In this document: piece after piece, positions 33,259-45,793 of the stretch
Numbering within the stretch: position 1 is the stretch's first letter
Layout of the letters: each line of letters starts with the position of its first letter
Assembly (NCBI GenBank): GCA_014529385.2
Contig: CM043950.1
Span: forward strand, 156,149,545 to 156,213,544
Source of the DNA: Adiantum capillus-veneris
Taxonomy: Eukaryota > Streptophyta > Polypodiopsida > Polypodiales > Pteridaceae
Reading direction: 5' to 3'
DNA length: 64,000 bases
Translations under genes and position numbers: made by a program
Notes under the pieces: generated by a model
The model's database searches: none
What the model saw: only the letters and a program-made list of their open reading frames with translations
Told to the model about the DNA's origin: nothing

Positions 33259-34828
33259 CATGTTGTTTGGGGTTGATTTGTTATCGGTTTTGCTTGTTGA
33301 TGCGTGAATGAATGATAGAGATAAAAGCCAGGTTTTTGGTGGTTAGAATGTACATAGATAAGTTTGATAAGGTGTATTGCATTAAGATGAGAGATTGACA
33401 ACCTCTTGGTGTGCCTCCATGCCCTAGTCGAGTCACTTGCTTCTTAGGATTGACATTATAGTCTTGGATCCATCTCATTTTGAGATGTGATAGGTGATGA
33501 TAGTGTAAACCCCCTGAGACAATCTCTCATGGGAGTACAGTCAATTGTGCCAACAATGTCTCCTATCTTGTCAAGGGAGTTGGAAAGATTACGCCCTAGT
33601 TGAGTCACTTGCTTCTTAGGATTGACATTATAGTCTTGGATCCATCTCATCTTGAGACGTATCTTGTCAAGGGAGTTGGAACGATTATGCTAACTAGTGT
33701 GAATGGCAGTTCTTTCACACTTGTTGATGCACCTTATGTACAAGGGTTAAAATAGAATATGCACTTTCAAGTGTAGCAAGGATATAGGGCTACAGATGGC
33801 TCAACTTGCATGGACACCTTGATGGACGTGCTCTCGAGGACATTATATTTGAGTTGGACCATCCTTGGTCTGGGCGCCTGGGAACTGCTGAGCTGCCCAA
33901 TGTGGACATATCGGTCGATCAAGGTGGGGCTGAGACCACCTTGGCTACAAAGGTAGCATTCATGATCCAGTGTGTGACCAGCCCATGGCCACCCTTTTCA
34001 GAGCATTCATTAGCTACTAGACAACACTTCTTTAGTAGCCAGGGTGATGGTGGACGAGGCTGCAAGATAGAGCTGTCCAGTGGCTTTCCAGTGGCCAGCC
34101 AGACGATGAGTGGCTCACTAGTGGCTTTACTAGGTCAGCACTAGTAGATATTCTGAGTTGCCAGGGGCTACATTGGCTATATATTTCCAAGTAGCACCAA
34201 ATATGTGGTGACCGTGCGATGGCCCTGGATCATGGATACAAACATTATGGATAGCAGAGTATAGGATAGTCTTGAGAGTTTAGTTAGAGTTTTGTGAGTC
34301 TTTTCATAGCCTGACCACTGTGTGTGTCACAATCTAGAGTACTCTGGGCTACAACTAGAATAGTATTGTATGGTCATTTGGTTATGTACAGGGTGTTGCC
34401 TTGGAGGGCTTGTGGTTGTCTAGTAAACTGTTTCAGTTCTTGTTCAGTTCATTATTTAGTTCTATTTTCACATTTTTTCATTCTTTGTTGGTTTTGAACT
34501 AGTTTGTGAGTCCACATGCATATTGCATCCAGAACACCCCACCACTAGAGAGAAATGTGCACCATTTCCATCTACAACTGCTCTCATTTTTGGGTCGCCT
34601 GGTGGGATTTCTCTGTCGGGCCTTTGCAAGCTAGCCGTGGAAGTTAGAATGAGGCAAGCCAATAGTCTGGCCACATTCTAGGGTGCCATATGCGTCTTTA
34701 GTCGCTCTGACCCCCTACCCTAAAGTTTAGCCTAAAATTTAGGAAACCTTGTTTTTGCATCTATGCATTCCTGTTACTCGCTCTAAGTCTAGTGGAGCAC
34801 ATCTAAGTCACTTTGGCGAAGCCGTGGG
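33259..34828. other. Decayed repeat region, possible LTR upstream of gag fragment
   Basis: No convincing coding sequence. Direct repeats of about 66 bp lie at 33421-33487 and 33593-33660, and a 20-bp phrase ATCTTGTCAAGGGAGTTGGA recurs at 33565 and 33661. The stretch before the gag fragment, with TTTTTGGGTCGCCTGGTGGGA at about 34587, may be an LTR end and leader. I could not fix borders. Confidence 0.4.
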
Positions 34829-35480
34829 ATGAACCATGAAGATGATTATATGATGCATTTTCCCTCCACCCTGGAGGGATTGGCTGACAAGTGGTATATT
34901 CAATTTGTAGAGGTCCACTTTGCCAACTGGAAAGCCCTGAAAGCTCCCTTCATTGCTGAGTTTCAACCAGGTGACTATTGGGATAAGGCCTTGTACGAGC
35001 TAGAAAGCTTGGAGTTGGGTCTTGGGGAAACTTTTGTCGAATTGATGACATGGGCTAGATCCCTTGTAGCCATGTTACCCCAACAATCGGGAGATTTCAT
35101 GATCAAGAAGAAGGTGAAGAATGCATTTCTTGCTTCGACTCAACAGAAGCTTTGAGAAACCTTGCGGGCTAAATCTACCATGGATGATTTTTTTGCAGCT
35201 ACCACGAGATAAAAAATGCAAGACTATAATTTGTCGGCTCACAAGATAACTCTTTGCCCGCTGTTCTGATGAATGACCCTACTACTCACACCCTCTTGGC
35301 TCACAAAAGAGAGTTAGAAACCCTTAAGCTACAGAGCACAATACAAGATGAAAAGACATCATTAGCAACAAGGGTGTGGTCCTCTCACTAGACCGATATG
35401 GTGGCACAACTCAAAAGAGAGCTAGAATAGTTGAAGGCATAGAAAGAGTCTAGTGCCCAGGTATGGTGCAAAAATTAAAG
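34829..35480 (+). pseudogene. Ty3/gypsy gag fragment (element F)
   Basis: MNHEDDYMMHFPSTLEGLADKWY and HFANWKALKAPFIAEFQPG match the capsid core of plant gypsy Gag. A TGA at 35153-35155 is followed by ETLRAKSTMDDFFAATTR and then a Lys/Glu/Gln-rich coiled-coil region interrupted by TAA and several TAG codons. No protease or RT follows. An LTR starts at 35588 instead, so this is a truncated or non-autonomous element. Confidence 0.65.
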
Positions 35481-35587
35481 CAACCCTAGCCACCCACTTT
35501 AGGAATTCCCCACGATGGTCCATGTTGACAGCTGGGTCAACTGCACGACATAGCTCACCAAAGCCTTATTTTTTAAGAGTTATGGAA

Positions 35588-36461
35588 TGTTGAGGATTAA
35601 GGTTATTAATATCATTTTTAATAAGTAGGTAGTCTAGTTGCAGAAGTCGGGGTGCGATGGCGCTTCCAGATTGTAAATACCAAGCCATTTGACCCCTCAA
35701 ACTCTATTTTTGATTAACCTAAGGTAGCCTTAGTATATAAGGTACCTAGGTCACTTTTGTAAAAACAACTTAATCATAATTGAAGTTTAGCGCTGCCATC
35801 TACTGTGTGTGAGAGACTAAGAGAGGGAGCGTAGCTTCATCTTGATGCAACTCCCCGCTTGTTCATCACATTGTGGATCCGTCTGCATCATTGCTTTAGC
35901 CTTGAGGAGAGGTACGTGACAACACCAAGCATTCCTCGCGAAACAGAGTGAACATGCTCACTCATCTACGAGCTATTTGTGGCTTTAGTTGTATCAAACA
36001 ATGTCTATTTTGTGCATGCAAGTAGTCATTAGAATCGCGGCAACATAAGCTACACATAGGTACTCATAGATTTCAGTTTTGGGCACTTTCAAAATTTTGC
36101 TCTGTCTTTATACGCGTATTCCGCATATGGGTCTAGAGCTAGGGGTTTGAGTGTAGAGGGTTTGGGACATGTTTATCCTTGCGAGGGCATGGTGTTCCTT
36201 AAGTTTTGTGTGATTCTGGAATGATTTGATGGGTTTCCTTCCGTTTGTGTGTATGTGGGTAGATGGTGTACTTGAGAGCAGTGAGATTATAGATTGTGGG
36301 TGGCCTTCCAGAGTGTTGTATGTGTAGGATGGTCTCATCTTGGCAAGCTAAAGAGATTTCCTCCGTGTGCCTATTGTGTCATCTATGTCCTCAATTGACA
36401 TTATGTTGATCTAGGTTGTGCTGCATGCACTTTATGGGTGGTGTGATTCGCTCCCACAACA
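35588..36461 (+). repeat. LTR with TATA box and inverted TGTTG/CAACA ends
   Basis: TGTTGAGG at the left and CCCACAACA at the right, next to a TTGGCGC primer site. TATATAA at 35734-35740 is a good TATA box. The partner LTR was not found. It is unclear whether it is the 3' LTR of the gag fragment or the 5' LTR of a lost element; the primer site to its right favours the latter. Confidence 0.6.
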
Positions 36462-36480
36462 TTGGCGCTGCTATTGGGGA
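36462..36480 (+). other. Primer-binding site, TTGGCGC type
   Basis: TTGGCGCTGCTATTGGGGA follows the LTR end directly. Many plant Tat/Athila elements have a TTGGCGCC-type site here. Two mismatches or so are apparent from that usual form. Confidence 0.6.
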
Positions 36481-38832
36481 TACAAAGACTTAGGTAGGTA
36501 TTCCTACTAACACTCGTCTGATGGTTGCTTGCTTTAGTTTTGGATAAAGAAAGAATTTTTCTTAAGTGGATCTGGAAGAGGTAATGCCGCGATCAAGTGG
36601 ATAGCCAGGAAGCGTGTGTCTTGCCGAGTATCTGCGACTAGGTAGATTTAGTTAGGATTTGTAGATTAGAGTAGTTATTGGTGGTCGAGAGTTTTGTGAG
36701 GTGATAAAAGCGTTTGCTAGTTCGTGTGTGGTATTGAAGCATTTTTTTGCTCATAGATACAAAACCCTAGATGATTTGTAGGAGTAGATTTAGATTAGTG
36801 ATCTGATTCTGATCTAGAGCTATTCATCAGTTATTTATTTGCTAACGTGCTTGTTTGCATTCACAATCTCTAAAAAGTCTACTTTTGAGGACAAAAATGC
36901 AATAAAAAGAGTTTTGTTGACATTTTTGTATGGCTGATTGGTGCTGAGCATATAAGAGGGCTTGTGTGCAAGGGTTCTATGTATAGAAGTTGAAATTCTG
37001 TAAATTTGGACATTATACGTGTACAATGTGTCAAGGGGCATCTAGAGACCAAATCTAAAAAATCTGTCTGCACCAATGTGTTCAGAAGGGGGGTTTTACC
37101 CTAAGTACACATTGAGACTAGAGTTTTCACCAACTCTTGATGCCCAAAAGACAAAAGACGTAGTGTCAAAAACGGGAAAATAGAAAAACTTGTGATTCAG
37201 AGCACATTTTTGCATGAAAATTGGTAGAAGTGCTTGAAAGCTAGTGCTAGAGACTTGGGATGTCTGTGAATGAATTCTGTCCAAAAATTCATCAGCAGAC
37301 ATCACACACGTATAATGTCTAAAGGGTGATTTTGGCAGCCAAAATGAAGTTTTGACATTATACCCATGTTGGATACACATAAGCAAGAAAAATTTCTTAA
37401 TATAAGAAAATATGGAATTTCTTACAATGTTGATGCTCCAAGTGTCTTGAGTAGGGCAATTTTGAGCAATTGTTGACATCAAAATCTGTGAACGGTATGT
37501 TTGTACACGTCAAGGACCTACCTTGGTAGAAATAGGTAAGTAACCATGAGTATCCATTCACCATGATGCGTCTTTTCAGAGAAGAGGCTGATTTTGTGGT
37601 TTTTTGATAGATATGGGTAATATGATGAGGAAAAAAATGAGACTAGGTGGTCAATTTTGGAATGGAAGTGTGTGTAGGAGACATAAGTTCACCATGGTTT
37701 CTCTTATCTTCAAGGTTGAGAAGAAGGTGAGTAGGGTGCAGAGGGAGTGGTGAGAGAGGTGGGGATGATGAGTGGAGAAGTGTGTGTGAAAGAGGAAAAT
37801 GTAAAGTGGAAGAGGGAGTGTGGCTGCATAGCATGGGCAAACTGGGGTCCACCAATAAAATCATAGCTCACAGCTCGTAGCTCAAAAAAAATATGAAAAT
37901 CATTTGAGGTGAAAAGTTCAGCACGAGCTACAACTTTTGTTTGTATCACCTTTTCAAATTCGGGGAGCATGTGATCTTTAAAAATTCAGCAAAACGACTT
38001 TTTTTCACTGCACAAGGTCCTGTGAGGTCCTTCTTTGGATGATTCTTTTGAATACCTCCAAGAGTGAGCTCCCATGGTGCATGCATGCATTCCACATACC
38101 CTTGACCTTATTTTGGTGGTCTATAATTGAAGAAATTGTTGAGATCATGATATAAGGGATAGTAAACCTAGAAAATCAAATATTGAGGGGTCTAAAAAAT
38201 ATGTACATGTCAAATATAAATAATATAGGTGGAAAAAATATAAAGGGTCAAAATAAATCTCTCTCATTATAAGTCTACATAAAAAGATGAATATTTTTGG
38301 TGTTCTAATTTATGAGAGTAAAAGAGAATAGATGTAGGAAGGAAAAAATCACAATAGTGAAAAAATATACACATAAATAAAACTAATTTTTTTGGATTTT
38401 TGTTGGGATGGAGTTACACCAAAAATAAGAGTTCTTGCATGAAATTATTTTTATATGGAATAAAGAGTATGCAAAATGGTAAGAAAAAATATGGTAATGG
38501 TGAGTCAATGTACATAGCATAAATTACACACCATAGGTAGAAATATTTAATTAAATACCAAAATAATTATGAAAAACCTTTTATTTAGGCCCTATATACA
38601 ATGAAATATTTACACACAAATGGGCCATAATATATACTTATATTTTTTTATTTTTTGGCTCAACTAGCCAGTGACTAGCTAATTGAGGGTTTTTAAGAAG
38701 ATATTGGGAAAAGTCCTCTAACTCACACACACCTATGTACAGTGAAATGGTAGGGATAACAAAGTGTTTGAGTGATTTGATAGGGTGAGGTAGTTACTAT
38801 GGCAATTATGGAAAGCCGAAAAACGGCTATCA
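36481..38832. other. Non-coding AT-rich region including 3' LTR of element G
   Basis: No supported gene on either strand. The right part, ending at 38832, should be the 3' LTR of minus-strand element G, since it lies directly past the G purine tract. On the minus strand it begins TGATAGCCG. Its left border could not be set. Confidence 0.45.
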
Positions 38833-39249
38833 TTAGCCCTCCCCCAGGATGATGGTATATTCATGTACCATCATAGAGCATCTTTTCCAAAGAGAGTGCT
38901 TCAGAGTCCTTGACGAGATTTCATTGTTTGGCCCTCAGAATTTTGGCTTGAGTTACACTCATGCTTCATGTAACAATACTTACATGAGACAGCTGCCCTT
39001 TTGACAGATCTTTGGTAGATCCTTTGGTAGAAGGCGACTCAAATAAGGCTTCAAGCGATACCCGTTTACCTTCCTGGAGTGCTCTTTCCCATTCAAGTCC
39101 ATAAGTTGATAGTAACTTGAATTGAAAGCCTTCTTAACTATGTATGGCCCTGCCATCTAGTTTCAAATTTGGCATCAAAACGATTATCGAGTCGATTGTC
39201 ATACCTTAGCACAGATCTCCTTCATTGATGCCTTTGTCCTTCAGTTTCT

Positions 39250-40124
39250 TGTCAAGCTTCTCCTTCGTCTTGTGGCTTTCCTCTTGTAGCACTCGTATGC
39301 TGCTTCTCTTTTCACTCAAGCTCAGCTAAGGTAAGAAGTCGATCCATCCATGCTTCTTGATCATCTTGTGCTGCTTTGCCATGAAGTCGCATTGTTGGAA
39401 TGTTGAGCTCAATTGGTTGTAAAGCCTCTTGACCATAGACCAAAGTGAAATGGTGTGAACTCCGTGGCTTCCTATATGTGGTTCGATACGCCCACAAGGC
39501 ACCATCAAGAAGTCATCCCAAATTTGTCTTGTTTTTCACCATCTTTCTAATGATGCCTGCAATGACACCATTAGCTTTTTCTACCAAACCATTTGATTGG
39601 GGATAGTAGGGTGTACTATGACGATGTAGAATGTGAAGTTCTTCACAGACTTCTGTGAGCAAGCCCTTTCTAAACCTGGACCATTATCAGAAACAATCTC
39701 CAAAGGTGTGCCAAATCTACAACAAATGTGAGTGTAGACAAATTTGCTCACTGTCCTCTCATTTACTCTTGCCACACTTTGTGCTTCACCCACCTAGTCA
39801 TGTAGTCTATGGCCACCAAGATATAGATTTACCATTTTTAGTCCTAGGCATGGACCCATAGCATCAATGCCCCATTTTCAAATGGACCATTTGCAAGGAC
39901 TAACTGACGTGGACCATGTAAAGACGCTTGTTTCCATTAATCTGACAATTGTGACAGCTTTTACACCAATGTTGAACATCAATGTGCAAGCTTGGCCAAA
40001 CATATCCGGCAAGCAAAATCTTTTTTGCAGTGAGTTCCTGTGCAAAATGACCACCACACGCTTCCTCATGCAAACCTTTTAGAATGGCTGGGATTTCCTC
40101 AATTGTTGGTACTCTTCTGCACAC
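39250..40124 (-). pseudogene. Element G integrase, fragmented
   Basis: Pieces in order: zinc module EEACGGHFAQE and WCKSCHNCQ (40060-39930), core segment RFGTPLEIVSDNGP (39730-39690) with the second Asp, and a C-terminal part MWAYRTTYRK and LVYGQEALQPIELN (39497-39400). Frameshifts and stops separate them. The first Asp and the Glu are not visible in a clean frame. Confidence 0.75.
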
Positions 40125-40181
40125 TTGATCCTTCCTCTTTGATAGAGGGATCCTTCTAGGAGAGATACGCGCTTGCCTTCT

Positions 40182-42244
40182 TCATGAGTCTCCTCTTCTG
40201 AGCCTTCGTGAAGTCTTGTGGAAACTCACCCTCCAAATGTAGCTAATAATGGGAGTCAATGACTCCAATCCCTGGTATCTCGGTTGCTTGACAGTTGCTG
40301 CCACCATGATGACCTGCACTTCTTTCTCAACACATGTAACTGCTTGTTGTGCAAGTAAATCGGCATCTTCATTCTGTTTCCTAGGAATATGATATAGTTG
40401 CACTTCTTCAAATTGATTAAAATCTACGAATGGCATGAACTTTTGTCCTTAAGCTTTCATTCTTGCATGCCCAAATGCCTAAATTGTTTAACAATGAGAA
40501 GTGCATCTCCCTTTACCATGAGACGTTGTATACCTTGGCCAATGCACATCTTCAACCATGAAGTAGTGTGTCGTATTCTGCTTCATTGTTGCTAGTTGAA
40601 CCTGGTAGATTGACCTTCTCTTTCATGACCACCTCTCCACTTGGGTTGAGCAACACTAGCCCTCCCCCTGCTTTTCCTGTGGCTCGTCGAAAAGCTCCAT
40701 CAAAGAACAAGGTAAAAGCATTAGGAATACTTTTAGGTGGTGGCAATGGTAGGGTCTTTACTTCAGGCACCTTAATCTCCTTCTCATGTACCCTATAAGT
40801 AAGGATCCCTGCCAATTGTGCACGCACACTATCTTCTACCTTGAAAGAGTATTGGAACTCTTGCAATTCCATAATCCACTTTGAGATCCTAGTGCTAAGA
40901 TTCATTTGAGATGACACCCAAGGAAACAAATTTTCTGCAGTGAGAATTACAAAAGGTTTTGGTAGCAAGTAGGATCTAAACTTTCTCACCGCAAACATGA
41001 GAGAAAGCATCATGAGTTCTGCCTCTGTGTAGCCTCTCTCCAAAGCATTCATGACCCTACTAGCAAAGTAGATGGGTCGCATCCGGGTACTATGGGGATC
41101 TTGTTGTAGCAAAACCGCACCAATTGTTTCTTTCCCAACACTAGAGCTAACAAAGAATGTGTACTCCCAACAAGGAGGCATGAGTGTTGGTAGCTCTGAC
41201 AATATGACTTTAATGTTACAAAAGTACTCTTCAAGCTCATCAGACCATGCAAATTCTACTTGTTGTGTCAACTTTTGCAAAGGATGAAGCAACTCCGAAG
41301 CTAAGTGAATAAAGCGTGACATATACTTCACCTTTTGAATGAATGAGATTACCTCTTTGAGATTCTTGGGTGATGGGAGCTCAATAAGAGCCTTTGCCTT
41401 TGAAGGATCCACCTCAATGCCTTTATAGGAAACCTTGTGACCAAGCAAGATCACTTCATCCTCACCTATGTGGCACTTGTCGGGGTTGAGTTGACCTCCC
41501 ATGTCGTAGAGCTTCTTTAAACCTTCTTCTACCCTTTGTAGATGCAATGATTTTGAGCTATAAATGCAAAAATCATCAATAAAAACCCTAATTGACTTTC
41601 CAAAGAATGCTTGAAACACCATGTTCATGAGCGTTGGAAATGTTGCAGGAGCATTTGTCAGTCCAAATGGCATGACTCTAAAAGCATAACAACCCAAGGA
41701 GTGATGAAGGTTGTTTTCAACTGATCTTCCAATGCGATACTATTTGAAAGTAACCGAGTAGCCATCACACACAGTGTACTTCTCATGACCAGCTACCTCA
41801 TTTAGTATCTCATCTTGAAATGGGAGGGGAAAGTGATCTCTTTTTGTTGCCTCATTGAGTGGACGGTAATCCACACACACCCTCCACTTGCCATTTTTCT
41901 TAGGAGTGACAACAAAGGGAGAGCCACTCTGAATTCTCCACTGGATAAATGAAACCTGCTGCTAGAAGCTTTCTTACCTCCTTGAGTAAAGCCTGCTCCT
42001 TGATGACTCCTAGCCTTCGTAGCTTTTGAGCCTTAGGTGTGGCCTCTGGCTTCAACTCAATTTTGTGTTGAACAGCATCTACTCCACGCACATCGGGTGT
42101 AGTCTTTAGCAAAAAGCCTAGGAAATTTCTTAGCACACATTTGAACTCCTCTCTTTCATCCTTTGTAAGTGTTGTAGATAACATACCTTCTAGCATTCTT
42201 TCATCTTCCACTTTTTGGTTCTCTTGGGAACCTACCTCTTCCAA
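40182..42244 (-). pseudogene. Element G RT, RNase H and second (archaeal-like) RNase H
   Basis: 42244-41900 is the RT entry region, ending AAGFIYPVENSEW. 41697-40552 reads RVMPFGLTNAPATF and VFIDDFCIYS (FIDD at about 41583-41572), then a Ty3 RNase H whose first catalytic Asp is lost (FFVSSSVGKETIGAVL). A second RNase H follows: FTLFFDGAFRRATGKAGGGL and NNEAEYDTLLHG, then in a shifted frame MVKGDALLIV and IPRKQNEDADLLAQQA. The second domain keeps all four acidic positions. In Tat elements the extra RNase H is thought to be the active one. TGA/TAA and frameshifts inactivate the whole. Confidence 0.85.
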
Positions 42245-42458
42245 ACCTGGGCAAGAGGTCTCTTGGTTGTTTGATTAAACCTTACCCCCATGACTTCGAT
42301 GGAAGACTCCTCTTCAGTAATGCTGCCGCTACTTTCTCCTTTGAAGTGCTATCGGTCCAGCCTCCTCCGTCTCACTTTGAGATGATTCTTCATGGAGCTC
42401 CTCTTGGCGTTGCTCCTTCATGTCAAAGACAACCTTCTTATGATTGTCATTCTGCAAA

Positions 42459-42782
42459 TTAGCTTTCCACTCTCCCAATCTGCAAAGCTCGCATTTTCAT
42501 TAGCCATGGTCTCCCTAGGATAAATGGGTAACCATTTCCTTTGGTAGACATGACATAGAAATCCACTGCCTTCTTAATGCCAAAGGCCTCCACAAAAACA
42601 TTTTTACAAATGCCTACACACCTAGCTTTGCTATTTTTTGCCATCTTGACTTTAATTTCAGGTGTCTCATGGATGTGCATGCCTAGTTTTTGCATGAGTC
42701 CCTCTGTCATGATGCAAATTTGTGCACCCCCATCCACTAGACCTTTCCTAACCAATCTTCCTTTGATGTAACAATCTAGCAC
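42459..42782 (-). pseudogene. Element G aspartic protease
   Basis: LVDGGAQICIMTEGLMQKLG has the active-site strand with DGG in place of DSG. NGYPFILGRPWLMKM is the second conserved strand. It lies between gag and RT in normal order. The catalytic Asp remains and the following Ser/Thr is lost. Confidence 0.75.
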
Positions 42783-43289
42783 AGGTGTAATATCTCATTC
42801 ATTTCAGCATGGTGCAATTTTTACAACAGGCACACTCTCTTTTACCTTTCTCCTAGTGCTAACTGCCTTTGTTAAATCCCTCCTAACTTGTGGGCATAAT
42901 GCAAGAAATTGAGGCCATGAGATATCAGGACCCTTACCTCTCATGTCTTCAATAGGTTGTATGGAGCCATACCATGTCCAAGAGGGAAGTCTTGGAGATT
43001 GATACGACGTCGAGTCCTCTTAGCTTCCTGGTCTCCTTTGCCTTCTTTTCTCGTCCATGGTCACTTTGTGATGTGACACCTTCTTTCTCTCCTTACCTTT
43101 TTCGGCCACGCTTAATGCCATTTGCTTCCATGTCAACCTCATTTGAGTTTGTCTCCTCTACACATGCACATTTGGGTCTGGCAAAGGTGGAACTCCTTCC
43201 ACTCCTTGTGGAGGTGGTCTTGCTCCATTTGGCTTTGTAGAAGCCGTGGTTGTGACTAGTTCCTTCACCTGCATTCATCACTGGGTAAT

Positions 43290-44100
43290 TCAAGTTAGGT
43301 CTCCCTGGCTCCCACGGGGCCAAGGACAATTATACATCCCATGTCCAGACTCACCGCAATTCCAACATTGCAAGACTCTCCTAGGTCGTGGATCTCGCTC
43401 TTCAGACTTCTTTGCTTGTCCCTTTGGACCTACAGCTTGTGCAAGGTGAATTGACAGGCTGCTTAAAGATTCATTTAACTTCTCAATCACTTCGCGTTAC
43501 CTCAGGAAGCTCCTTAGATGTTGATGCTTGTGACTTACCTTTGGGTCTAAGACCTTCTATTGGAACCTCCCCTTAAGCACTTGAGTTTCCTATATTTCTC
43601 AGCAGCCCTAGTTTCAGCTGCATCAAAGGTAGCAGGTTCACCCGCCTCAACTTTTACCTTAAGGTCAGGAAAGAGTCCGGCTATGAACCTCTCCTTCTTT
43701 AGAAACTCTGCACCATCACCAGGGTTAGCAACATTTTCATCCATACAGCCCAAAGACGTAGAAACTCTTGCTTGTACAAGTAGTAGTCATCTAAGTCTTT
43801 TTGCTTATGAGAAACAATGTCTTGCCATAGCTTTTGAGTGTTTTGGGGATCAAAGAAGTATCTCTTGAAATGATTCACAACTTCGTGTAATTCCTTTAAC
43901 TTCCTCAGGCAAAGAGTCAAACCAAGTGCTTAGCATCTTTCTAAGGACCACCTCAAACATCTCTACACGTTCTTGATCAGTTACTATCCTCTTGATACGA
44001 CAAGACATCTTGAAATTTGCTAAAAATATTATGCATCCTCTCCAGGCTCTCCAAAGAAAAGAGGATATCCAGGACATTTGGCGTTGGGCTCCATTGAATC
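43290..44100 (-). pseudogene. Element G Gag with zinc knuckle
   Basis: The gag core is read from 44077 to 43547 over three frames: LRKMLSTWFDSLPEEV, YFFDPQNTQKLWQDI, DLDDYYLYKQEFLRLWAV and AEFLKKERFIAGLFPDLK. The CCHC knuckle CWNCGESGHGMYNC is at 43372-43331. Frameshifts fall near 43910 and 43740. Confidence 0.75.
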
Positions 44101-44303
44101 GGTTTCAAAGTGACAACACGTTTTTTGTTTTTCTTTCTTAAAAAATTTACACAATAATGTTTTCTAAATTGCAATCTATTCTACAACAAAATAAAAATAT
44201 TCACATCAAATGACCTATGATAATCAATAAGAGGCAGGATGACAGGGTTGGTGATGCGAGAATTTCTCCTACTCTTTGGGCACCAAACATGAACACCATA
44301 AAA

Positions 44304-44648
44304 GTTTATGTTATGCTCATGATGCATGAAGCTTTTGATCTTGATTGCATCACCTAGGTCATGAAGAGCACAAAAATTGTATTTTACCAAGTCTCTCTTG
44401 ATGGGAGAAACTATAATACAAATGGCTATTGGAGGGGGGACCGGATCCACATAAATCCGGTCCTCAACTATTGACATGTTCTCTAAACTGTCTCTCTTGC
44501 AAAAGTATTGTTCATGTCAAGTTAGCTAAATGCTATGTTTATGTTGTACCATCAATTAAGTTCACCCTCTATGCTCACAAAATAATTTCACAGAAGTACT
44601 TTCTCTAATTTTCGCTACTCACAAAGTTAATAGGCCATTTCCATTACA
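44304..44648 (+). repeat. Element E 5' LTR, 3'-terminal fragment
   Basis: Aligns with 58195-58543 and ends CCATTACA next to the primer site. The upstream ~1.26 kb of this LTR is missing, replaced by the border with element G. Confidence 0.85.
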
Positions 44649-44649
44649 T

Positions 44650-44661
44650 TGGTATTAGAGC
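44650..44661 (+). other. Element E primer-binding site
   Basis: TGGTATTAGAGC, one C-to-T change from the initiator-Met type, just after the LTR. Confidence 0.8.
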
Positions 44662-44994
44662 ATTTAGTTTCTCTTTTCTTGTTTGAGAAGAGAGGTCCTT
44701 AAGTAGAATATGAATGTTTGATCTTGTTAATTATATTACGATAAGTGGGATTGGGATCTATTATTGATTTTGTTGAGCCCTCTATGTGGAATATGGTGCA
44801 AACCTCGGGAGCTTTGGACTTAATAATGGGATCTTTTTAGACTTGCCTACGACTTTACCATTATTGAGCCATAAGAAGTCCAAAAAGAGCTAGCCCTCAG
44901 CAATTTTGCAATATTAGACCCAATCCAAAGAAGTAGCAAGTAATGTTTTGAATTTCCAAAGCATACACTAAGTAAGTACACAAGTTTTGTTAAT

Positions 44995-45552
44995 ATGGCT
45001 GACAATAACCAAGAGAGTAGAATGAACATTGATAACTTTAATTTTGCATATGAAGGTGCTAATGATGATGCCCCCATGTTTGTCAATTATCTTATTACTA
45101 GGTTGCAGCAGGCTATGGGAAACCCTGCTTTGCAAGCCAAATTTACTCAACAACTTCACGCTTATGGGATTTTCCTTCCTCTCCAAGTAGAGAGAGAGCT
45201 TAGTAGGCCTCTTGAAGAGACCCCCAAAAGAAGACTCTCTCCCATACGAGCGGAGGAATCCAAAGAGCAAGAAAGTAATGAAACTTTAAGTTTTTTTGAA
45301 GATGCGTCTCCACAAAGACTACGTTCTAGATGATCGCCACCTCCTCCCAAGAGGAAAAGATCAATGCACAGTCCTTTTCCTAGTCACTTTGAAAGGGGAG
45401 AGAGGAAACAAAGGAAGAAAAGGGCAAGAAAGAGGTCACCCTCTTCTCCTTCTTCTTCACCTTCCTTCTCTTTCAATAAAAGCTATGGCTATTCTCCTAG
45501 AGAATACAAGAAGCTCAAGAATTTCAAAGAGGGAGAAAAGAGTATCAAATAA
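44995..45552 (+). pseudogene. Element E Gag N-terminus
   Basis: ATG at 44995 reads MADNNQESRMNIDNFNFAY and continues through an acidic/basic region. TGA at 45331-45333 probably replaces CGA. A Ser/Pro/Arg-rich basic stretch follows to TAA at 45550. The capsid core and zinc knuckle that should come next are absent, and the sequence jumps to the end of RT. Confidence 0.6.
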
Positions 45553-45585
45553 AAGCATGGACTAATCCAAGCATGGACTAATCCA

Positions 45586-45745
45586 AGTAATCTACATGAG
45601 CTAAGAAGATTTATTGGTATGTGTGCATACTATAGATGCTTCATAGAAAAATTTTCTCAAATAGCAGTAATCTACATGAGCTAAGAAGATTTATTGGTAT
45701 GTGTGCATACTATAGACGCTTCATAGCAAAATTTTCTCAAATAGT
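45586..45745 (+). repeat. 80-bp tandem duplication in element E
   Basis: Units 45586-45665 and 45666-45745, both starting AGTAATCTACATGAG and with few differences, encode the RT-end motif NLHELRRFIGMCAYYR twice in shifted frames. A 16-bp tandem repeat of GCATGGACTAATCCAA lies just before, at 45555-45586. Confidence 0.9.
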
Positions 45746-45793
45746 AGGACCATTACATGACTTTACAAAGAAGAACATTAAGTATTTATGGAC
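45674..45793 (+). pseudogene. Element E RT C-terminus, left of insertion D
   Basis: RRFIAKFSQIVGPLHDFTKKNIKYLWT is the usual link between RT and RNase H in Ty3 elements. It breaks at the TGGAC target site (45789-45793) and resumes at 54683. Confidence 0.8.

Larger units (their letters stand above)
38833..44180 (-). mobile_element. Ty3/gypsy element G with dual RNase H (minus strand)
   Basis: Read on the minus strand: gag with one zinc knuckle, protease, RT, RNase H, a second archaeal-like RNase H, integrase and a purine tract (38833-38850, CCTGGGGGAGGGCTAA on the minus strand). Two RNase H domains are a known mark of Tat-type plant gypsy elements. No 5' LTR was found on the right; the sequence meets the truncated LTR of element E near 44304. 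Many frameshifts. Confidence 0.8.

Noticed and set aside
33421-33660. Regularly repeated ~66-bp units, considered as a CRISPR-like or tandem array
   Set aside because: Only two copies, unequal spacing, plant-type repeat context, no cas genes. Ordinary duplicated repeat debris.
34829-35155. Possible host gene
   Set aside because: Matches the Ty3 gag core by motif and lies beside an LTR.
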